A DNA stretch of 64,000 nucleotides, taken from positions 9,486,001 through 9,550,000 of the forward strand of contig JAKZAN010000007.1 in assembly GCA_023053545.1 (NCBI GenBank). Direction: 5' to 3'. This stretch comes from Lepidurus packardi (lineage: Eukaryota; Arthropoda; Branchiopoda; Notostraca; Triopsidae). The translations under genes were made by a program, and so were the position numbers. The notes under the pieces were generated by a model. That model had not been told where the DNA came from. It worked only from the letters and a program-made list of their open reading frames with translations, and searched no databases. Within the stretch, counting starts at the first letter, position 1, and every line of letters begins with the position of its first letter. Below, piece after piece: positions 56,685-64,000 of the stretch.

Positions 56685-57324
56685 GGTTAGTTCCTGTGAA
56701 ATAGTAAGATAGGACTATTATTTGTAATTATTAGTGGGAAATAATTATTTGTTTTGAAAAAAACTGTACCTTTCGATGCCCGAAAGTGGCTAATTCATAC
56801 TAGAAAGGGAGAGTGAATGAGGACCATTTCCGTAGTGTTACTCGCGGTTCTTAAGAAAGTAAACAGTACAAGCGGCGGCGATTCACAAGCATAAATGGCG
56901 CGTAACTGGATTCAAATTTTGGGAGCTTTTCTTTCTCACAATTCATTTGCCGTATTCTTATTATACCGTATACTGTAATGATTAAATTGTACGTATATTA
57001 ATATTTCCAAGGCTCCCTAGAAGGCTCTTTCTATATGGTAGAGCTAGAGAGTTGAGCTCAGGAGTTACTGGTGAGTGGTAGTTGGTCTCGAGTCATGCGG
57101 CGCGTAGCGGTGGTTTGTGGAAGTGGATTGTAGCGAGAGGTTTGATTGTTGAAGTGTTGGGTTTCATATAGTGAAGTTTAGAGGAACTTTTTTATTTTTA
57201 AGAACTACGGGATTCTATAACGGTTATTATACACATTCCTTGATTGATGAGAACTGATGAATATGAACTTTTCCCTTTTATGAATAGTTTCAAAGGATAT
57301 TTTTTAATTTAAAAGATTGGCATT
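56685..57324. other. NDUFA10 promoter and intergenic, no supported gene
   Basis: No recognisable exon. GC-richer patch GGCGGCGATTCACAAGC near 56875. Confidence 0.5.
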
Positions 57325-57535
57325 AAGACCAACCCCTTTCGTTAACGTTACTGATGATCGCTACAATTTTGGCTCGTTTTAACTGATGAACCCCAGCAAT
57401 GCGACGTATTATCCAGGAGGCAATGTTAGTATATTTGGTACCTTGAAAATTAATGGTACAAAACTACTAAGCACAGGAATAAGCTGCCCCGCTTTTACAC
57501 CCACTGGAGTGAGGATTCATGTAGAGGTTCGATTA
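57325..57535 (+). pseudogene. relic of the PAN-like secreted protein family
   Basis: Matches the C-terminal exon of the gene at 58562: ACCAACCCCTTTCGTTAACG, GATGATCGCTACAATTTTGG, CTCGTTTTAACTGATGAACC, CAGGAGGCAATGTTAGTATA and TTTGGTACC are aligned to the family. TGG has become TAA in GTTTTAACTG, and no upstream exons are found. A decayed fourth family member. Confidence 0.8.
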
Positions 57536-58561
57536 GAGACGTTTACCTAAAATTGCGGAATACCCAGGCTTTAAATAGTGTGGCAATATTATTTTGATTG
57601 CTTTTATTGACAATAAATCGACGAAAACCACAAGCTAAACATATTTAACATATGTAAAGTTCTAGTTAAAGTATTAGCTCGTGTGACCGTTATAAAACTT
57701 CTATTTTTGCATTCAATTCGAAACGTAAAGTTAGCACTTTAATTTCACTTAATCAGTAATGGTCGGTTCGATTGAAATGCTCTGAATTTTCCAGCAAACA
57801 AGCTTCGTTTAGTGTCGCTAACCGCTCAAGGATGGCGCTGACATTTGTTATTGTTTGGCAAAACCCCTGTCAGTTTCTTCCTTACCAAATGCATTAAAGC
57901 TAACCAAAAGAGAACAAAAAGGAAATTCGCCCCCCAAAAATGCAAAAGGCTTTTACGCTCACAACAAGAAAAACACTTCGCGAACAAAGAGCTACCTAAG
58001 TACGACGGCGCTTCATGTCCCTGTCTGCAAGCTTCCCTGCTTGGAGGCTTAATTGAAACTCTTTTCAGTTAACAATACATTCAATTAAGCACTTACGGGT
58101 GAAAAGCGCTTTCAAATAACGTACTTTGCTTTAAAGTACTTTCAATTAAGGCTCCACTAGAGGGTGCCCCGTGCGCATTGAATACAAAACCCCGCAGCTC
58201 GTGGCAGACCAAGAATATTTCACGAAATTTGTATCCGATATAGTGAAATTGATTGAAAATAGATGTCTTCAAACTCCACCGATACATGTCCCAAAGGATT
58301 GTCTGCGAAAGTTTTGACATACTTGAAATACAACGGGCAGGAACTCTTTTTAGTCCTTGGTGCTGGGATGGCAGGGAAGAATTTCAAATTGACAAAATAA
58401 AAATTGCAAATAATGCTCGTGGAAGGTGCGCGTAGAATCCAACCCTCAAGTCATGATCCCAACGAACACTCACCTACAGGTCTTCCTGTGGGGTTGAAGG
58501 GGTAAAAGTGAAGTTAAGTAAAAGTGTCAAACTTTCTTCTAGTTTAAACTAGTTTAAAAAA
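57536..58561. repeat. family-specific 5' flank, repeated before PAN-like copies
   Basis: About 57940-58440 matches 63060-63765 (ACAAGAAAAACACTTCGCG..., GCTCGTGGCAGACCAAGAAT, AAATTTGTATCCGATATAG, TCCTTGGTGCTGGGATGGCA) and in part 60400-60450 and 61190-61230. The block GCTCGTGGAAGGTGCGCGTA sits 110-150 bp before the start codons and may include the promoter. Open frames of 65-75 codons inside it are not supported. Confidence 0.75.
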
Positions 58562-59784
58562 ATGCTGACGGGCAATATGAATTGGGTACGCTTGATTCTC
58601 CAAATCGTATGGTACTGGCCAGCACGTTTCACAGGATCTGATGCTGATGCATCATGGAACAACTTCGCTTCAAGTCCAGGGTACGCAAATAGCCGACTGC
58701 TGGTCCCAGGAAACCTCTGCCGGTCACGCTATCTTGAAAAGGGTAATTATATAGAAAATTACATAGAAAAATGCTCCATTATATAGAAAAATACCAGTAA
58801 ATTACCCATACGTTTGACAGGATCGTCATTTATCTGGGCAAGGATGGACTGCAGTCGATCTTGCGCCACCAACGATGCTTGTCTGGCTTTCAACTTCTAC
58901 GAAAACGAGATGCACTACATCTGCGAGTTGCTATCAGTCAATTTATGCCGAAACCAGAACGCCTTAATGTTAACTAATCAGCCGAGAGGCTCAGTGTGGG
59001 ACAAGTTAACTACTGGCATGAACACGTCGTGTTACGAGATGCTGCCTTGGACTGCGCTTGATTGCGAAGTTGCTCGACCAGGATGTCAGGGAATTGTACC
59101 CAACTGCGTGAATTGCACCAAAACCTGCACGGAATGGGCTGAACGTATTGGTTATTCACGTAACTTAATAAATTAGAAAGAAAATAGTAAATAATGTGTC
59201 CCGATGTAGCCAATGGTTACACTTTGTGGCCGGATGGAGATGCACCGACTTCGGTACCTATTACTGGCCAATGCTGCGACTTTGATATGACAGTTTTGAT
59301 ATCAAGAGCAATTAATCTAACAACTGGAGAAGACTCCAAGAACTACACAATGTCTTTCCAAGACATGCACCGCATTTTCAAGCTGAAAGCTTATTCCACT
59401 TTGACGTTTTATTTTGGAGGCACAATGTCTGGCTTTCAACGTAATAACAGGAGCAAGTACACCAATGCATTCATCGACGCGGACGGGACATTGACAAACT
59501 TGACCTATAAAGCTTCAGATAGTTCGGCACCGGATATTTTCAACTTGAAAGGTCTGGCAATGAAACCAACACCTTTTATCAAAGTCACAGATGATCGCTA
59601 CAGTTGTGGCTCGTTTTGGCTGCTTAACGTCACCAATCAAACTTTCTGCCCTGGCGGGTCTCTTAGCATGTTTGGTACCGTAAGGAAGAATGCTACCAAT
59701 GTAGTAAACACAGGAATTCACCTCCCGGGTGAAAAACCGAATGATAAAATAACTAGAGTAATGGTATTCCTTGTAAATGATTAG
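58562..59784 (+). CDS. secreted PAN/apple-like glycoprotein, copy 1
   Basis: I do not know a named family for the whole protein. Three exons (58562-58742, 58821-59159, 59210-59784) give 364 residues (359 if the second ATG, MNWVRLILQ, is used; that ATG is the one conserved in the sister genes). Residues about 6-25 form a hydrophobic, secretion-like signal. Exon 2 carries a Cys-rich region with MDCSRSCATNDACLAFNFYE, HYICELLSVNLC, resembling a PAN/apple fold (adhesion or carbohydrate binding), then CNCTKTC-like pairs. Exon 3 encodes a 190-residue domain with TLWPDGDAPTSVPITGQCC, MSFQDMHRIFKLKAY, FNLKGLAMKPTPFIKV and SCGSFWLLNVTNQTFCPGG, with many NxT/S glycosylation sites. Sister genes follow in tandem. 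No membrane anchor at the C-terminus. Confidence 0.8.
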
Positions 59785-61339
59785 TGTAGAAGGCCTACAT
59801 TCTTTTGACCTTCAATTAAGAAATGTCTAGAATGGAGAGTTTAATTCTTCTATATTACAGTATGAATTTTACACCTTACTTGAGCTCTGGTTGTATTTAC
59901 GCACTTTAAATAAGTTTCCCATGTGATAGCCGTTTCTATTGCCTTGAAGTATTTCCCTTGATACTATTTGTTGAAAACTGATTTGTTGAACCGTTATGCT
60001 TTATCCATTTATCTGTTACTCGTTACAATTATGCAGCGTGTGTTTTCACTTCAAGTGTTTTGACACTAAGTTATTGACGGAATATCATATGCGAGTCAAA
60101 CTGCACACGATACACTATTCGGCACAGGTCAATATAATACAGCTTTGAATGTAAACATTGAAAGTAAATACAGTTTGCACATATAGATGGCGTTGAAATA
60201 GGTACAGAACACACCCTAATGCGGTGCAAATTAGCCGTAAAATATCCGTCACAAGGACTCCGGACCCGACAGAAGGACTCAAAACCTAATCTAACGTAAC
60301 TTAACCTAATTTTACCGTCCGTAATTGGAACCTTAATTGGTAGTATACTTTCAGCTGACAATCTGTATGAGTATGACTTTCAATAAAGCAATTATGGGTG
60401 AAAAATGCTTTCAGATAACGCACTTCGGCTTGAAGTGCTTTTAATGAAGGCTCCAAAGAAGTTCTTATGCACGAGATTTACAACATCCTTGGGAAAAGAA
60501 GATATGAACTCGGTCTGTACGATTCTTTTGGTAATTTTAAGTCATCTCAAAGTAATGTACAAACCATTCGAGTGTTTCGTCGCTAAGGTACATTATCCTC
60601 GTACATTATTGTAACTAGAATGAGCTACTAATTGAACAAAAATGATGCTGACCCAAATAAAGTATAGTGTGGCTAAGCTGAATTAGTTCAATGGAAAATG
60701 AGTGCTCGTGGACCATCGAAACACAAATAAAATATGTATTCCTATCGCAAAGTAGCGTTGGCATTCTTATTCTTGTAGCCTGAAAGATCAATTCTTTGCG
60801 AAAAAGCAGTTAGTGTTAGTGTTGTTAGCTTAGAAGAGGTGTAAATAATGATTTTTGAAATAATTTTTGAAGGTGAGTGTATCCTTAAGTTCAAGTGAAT
60901 CCTTAAGTTCAAGGTAAAACGACTCACAACGGGTAATATCAGTATCATTAGCTTGAACAAATTTCCTCTACGTTCTATTCGAAAAGGTTCGGTCCCCTTC
61001 CATTTTGGACGGTCTAGGAACCAAAGGAACTTTCTTATCGAGTAGCTAATTTATAACAAATTACATAGACCCCGATAGGGGACACAAAAAATATATGCTT
61101 TACACAGTAGCAAGCTAACTTGTTGGAATGCATTCATGTTTCAGAAACTCTGAAAGGTCAACTTGGTCAGCAGTTATCGTTAGTTTATAAATGAGGTGCG
61201 CGCGTGGAGTCCAACACCTAAAGTCAAATCGAAAAAATTATTATTCTCGAACTTCACAAGAGGTCTTACTCTGGAATTGAAAGGACACGAAGTCGAGATC
61301 AGAATCCAGAACTAGTGAACAACATAGTTGACCAGAAAC
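59785..61339. other. intergenic of the PAN-like array
   Basis: Contains partial copies of the family's 5' flank (AAAGCAATTATGGGTGAAAA and TGAAGTGCTTTTAATGAAGG at 60380-60450, GGAGTCCAACACCTAAAGTC at about 61208) and a short duplication AATCCTTAAGTTCAAG (60880-60915). No exon recognised. Confidence 0.55.
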
Positions 61340-62532
61340 ATGAATTTGGTACGTTTGATTTTCCAAACCGCATGGTACTGGACTGTGCTTTTCAAAAGAA
61401 TTGACGCTGATGCATCCTGGAACAACTTCGCTTCAAGTCCAGGGTACGCAAACAGCCGACTGGTAGTCCCAGGCAATCTTTTCACTCCGCGTTATATTCC
61501 AAAGGGTAAGCCCTTGCTCATTTTTGTTTTCTTATAGATAACAACCAGAAAATTACCCATAAAGTTGCTAGGATCGTCACTGATCTGGGCAAGGATGGAT
61601 TGCAGTCGATCTTGCGCCATAAACGATGCTTGCCAGGCTTTCAACTTTTACGAAAACGAAACGTTCTATCTATGCGAGTTGCTGTCAGTCAACTTATGCA
61701 GAAATGTGACTGCCTTGACATTAGCGAAGCAACCGGGAGGTTCAGTATGGGATAAGCTTACTAAAAGCATGAAGACTTCGTGCTTGGACACTGTGCCTAA
61801 CTTTGGTGCCCCTTGCGGGACTGTTCGACCAGGATGTCTGGGAACTATACCCAACTGCTATAACTGCACTAGGACTTGTATGGACTGTTATGCTCGAAAA
61901 GCCACAAGTAAAACAGTTTAAAAGATTAATTTCAATTCAATTATTCCCTATTTGATCCATTATTAACAGATAACTGCACCTTATGGCCAGATGGAGACGC
62001 AATGACTTCGGTACCCATTGCAGGTCTATGCATCAACTTGAATGAAACCTGTTTGATAAGGAGAAGAATTGATATAGCAAACAAGAAAGAAGCATCCGAT
62101 AATTATAGAATGAGCTTATATGACATGCATCGCATGATTAGGATTAAAGCTTATACTTTTTTACAAATTCTCTTCACAACTTCCTCGAGGGAATTGGGCA
62201 GCGTATACGCCTATCCTTTCATGGATGAGAACGGGACATTGTCAAACCTGACCTATCATCCCACAGGGTATTCGATAAGCGATATGTTCAATCTTGGCGG
62301 TCGGGCAATGAAGCCAACGCCGTTCGTAAATGTCACTGTTGACCTCTACAATTGTGGCTCATTTTGGCTTCTTGACTCTGCGAACGCCACCTCTTGCCCA
62401 GGCGGAACCCTTGGCATGTTTGGTTCGTTAAAGACAAATGCTACAACCGTACTAAGCACAGGAATGCGCCATCCCCTTACCACCCGTGGCGAACTAATCA
62501 ATTCTCTTTCTGTAACATTGATGCATTTTTGA
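61340..62532 (+). CDS. secreted PAN/apple-like glycoprotein, copy 2
   Basis: Paralog of the gene at 58562 with the same three-exon structure (61340-61505, 61572-61907, 61970-62532), 354 residues. Signal-like start MNLVRLIFQTAWYWTVLF; conserved DADASWNNFASSPGYANSRL; Cys-rich exon 2 (MDCSRSCAINDACQAFNFYE, YLCELLSVNLCRN, GSVWDKLT); C-terminal domain with WPDGDAMTSVPIAGLC, MSLYDMHRMIRIKAYTFL, FNLGGRAMKPTPFVNV, NCGSFWLLD, SCPGGTLGMFGS. The start chosen is the ATG shared by all three members. Divergence from copy 1 is spread over the protein while the cysteines stay, suggesting selection on the fold. Confidence 0.8.
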
Positions 62533-63851
62533 AAAAGAAAAAAATAAGAAGTTAAGCCGTAAAATATTTTTCACAGAATCAGAGAGATTCTTTTCGCACA
62601 TTTTATTTTTGGGAAAAGGGTTTTGTGCTTAAGCTTTTTACCTTATAGACTTAGATTTTTACCATGCGTGATGAGCATTATCTTTTCCTGTGCACGTTGA
62701 AAAAGCTTAGACACACTGCATTGTCATACGCTTGGATTGCTTACGCAGCTAGAATATGAATATCAGCAGTTCTCATAGCTTTTAATGTGTGAAATCTTCT
62801 GCTTTCGGCAGATTTGAAAAAGCTTGAAAGTTCTATCTCACCCCAATACTGTACAACACTACTCCTAATGCAAGTCGTAGTCTGGAAATACATTTTACTT
62901 AGCAGTAATCGACGGAATCAGAAAATTAGTTTGGTCGTAAAGGCGTACGTCGCCTACGTCAGTGCCATCTTCAATGTCGTCACGGATCTACTTAGCAAAT
63001 GAGAAATTTTCCGGTTGCGAGTTGCTACCTGAAATAGCTACCCAATATTTTCGCCATAGAAAATGTAAAATGCTCTTACGCTAATAGGAAAAGCACTTTG
63101 CGGATAAAAAGCTACCTAGATACGACGTCGTTCCATGTCCCTGACTGCAAGCGTCCCTGCTTGGAACCCTAATTGAGATCACTTTCAGTGGACAATACTT
63201 TCAATAAAGTACTTACGGGTTAAACGTGCTTTCAAATAGCATACTACGGATTAAGTACTTTTAATTAAAGTTGTGATACCTTAACTAAAAGTAGGGAACC
63301 CAGTCCGCGTTGAATCCAAACCCTGTAGCTCGTGGCAGGCCAGAAATATTTCACAAAATTTGTATCTGATATGGGGAAATTGATTGACAGTAGGTGCCCC
63401 GATACTTGTCTCAAGGGATTTTCACGACACTTAGAGCAAATTCTAAAAACAATGGATATGAAGTGGGTATTTATAGTTATTTTTATTCCTTGGTGCTGGG
63501 ATGGTATCTAAGAATTTGAAATTGAATGTGAGCGATAAGTTAACAAGTAAAAGGAACAAGTGATGAGCCTAAAGGGGTCAGCAAAAAATGAATAAATTAT
63601 GTCTACCTATCGCAAAGTAATATTCGCATTTGTTCCGGAGGGGAATTTGTCCGGAATGACAAGGACTAAATGCATGAAGAAAGGGGTTGATCAAGAAGGT
63701 ATGCTCGAAAGGGGTGCAAATAATGCTCGTGGAAGGTGCGCATAGAATCCAACCTTTAAGTCATGGAAAAAAAACTCACAACAGGCCTTACTGTGGAACT
63801 GAAGGGGTGTAAAGTCAAGCTCGGGAATATTGAACTTAGTTGACGGGCAAC
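62533..63851. repeat. intergenic with repeated family 5' flank
   Basis: From about 63060 the sequence repeats the 57940-58440 flank (GATACGACGTCGTTCCATGT, AAAGTACTTACGGGTTAAAC, GCTCGTGGCAGGCCAGAAAT, TCCTTGGTGCTGGGATGGTA, GCTCGTGGAAGGTGCGCATA). No other gene seen in 62533-63060. Confidence 0.7.
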
Positions 63852-64000
63852 ATGAATTTGGTACGCTTGGTTCTCCAAATCTTATGGTACTGGCCAGCAC
63901 GTTTCAGAGGATGTGATGCTGATGCATCATGGAACAACTTCGCTTCAAGTTCAGGGTACGCAAATCGCCGACTCGTGATGGTCCTCAGTCCCCTTTTCAG
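63852..64000 (+). CDS. PAN-like glycoprotein, copy 3 (cut by window end)
   Basis: First exon of a third family member: MNLVRLVLQILWYWPARF, then DADASWNNFASSSGYANRRL. The last 30 bases diverge from the sisters (VMVLSPLF against VVPGNLFT), so the copy may be altered at the end of exon 1. The rest lies outside the window, so whether it is intact cannot be judged. Confidence 0.7.
   Translation, partial: MNLVRLVLQILWYWPARFRGCDADASWNNFASSSGYANRRLVMVLSPLF

Overview
The window is eukaryotic nuclear DNA: protein genes are broken into many short exons by GT-AG introns mostly of 45-90 bp, with no operons of bacterial type. The gene set (CYP2-clan P450s, white-type ABCG half transporters, a paraxis/scleraxis bHLH factor, ND-42/NDUFA10, Hsp60 and Hsp10 back to back) points to an arthropod; the compact introns and tandem families suggest a branchiopod crustacean such as Daphnia, which is inference only. 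All exon boundaries below were worked out by hand and checked for phase consistency.

Layout. 1-4.4 kb: gene-poor, with a 1-kb tandem array and a 70-base T run. 4.5-7.05 kb (+): uncharacterised single-pass membrane protein. 7.86-8.19 kb: a 52-bp palindrome and a duplicated TATA-bearing segment. 8.2-10.7 kb: EEF1AKMT4 (-) and TMEM177 (+), divergent. 11.1-23.4 kb: a P450 array made by repeated duplication of one block that also carries the 3' end of TMEM177; it holds two intact P450s, one with a single-base frameshift, two P450 relics and two TMEM177 relics. 23.9-24.9 kb (+): RTP-like 3CxxC zinc-finger protein. 25.3-27.1 kb: two non-autonomous DNA transposons (a third copy, of the first family, sits in a P450 intron). 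28.5-36.0 kb (+): two tandem ABCG genes. 36.2-39.3 kb: Hsp10 (-) and Hsp60 (+) sharing a promoter with two perfect heat-shock elements. 40.2-42.1 kb: D2HGDH (+). 42.1-42.9 kb: bHLH factor (-). 44.5-56.7 kb: a dense housekeeping stretch: METTL18 (+), METTL25B (-), LTO1 (-), TRAPPC12 (-), unorthodox aquaporin (-), a small dsRBD-like protein (-), CDCA3-like (+), NDUFA10 (-). 57.3-64.0 kb (+): a tandem family of secreted PAN/apple-like proteins: one relic, two complete genes and a copy cut by the window end.

Many neighbours are mitochondrial (TMEM177, Hsp10/Hsp60, D2HGDH, NDUFA10) or methylate translation proteins (EEF1AKMT4, METTL18), but apart from Hsp10/Hsp60 there is no evidence that they are co-regulated. 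The points most worth a second look are LTO1 and METTL25B, which lie on one strand 9 nt apart in the same frame (dicistronic or readthrough candidate); a duplication-born poison-exon candidate in the first ABCG gene; the composite TMEM177-P450 duplication; the paired heat-shock elements; a dispersed AGTGC-GCACT minisatellite family; and the PAN-like array.
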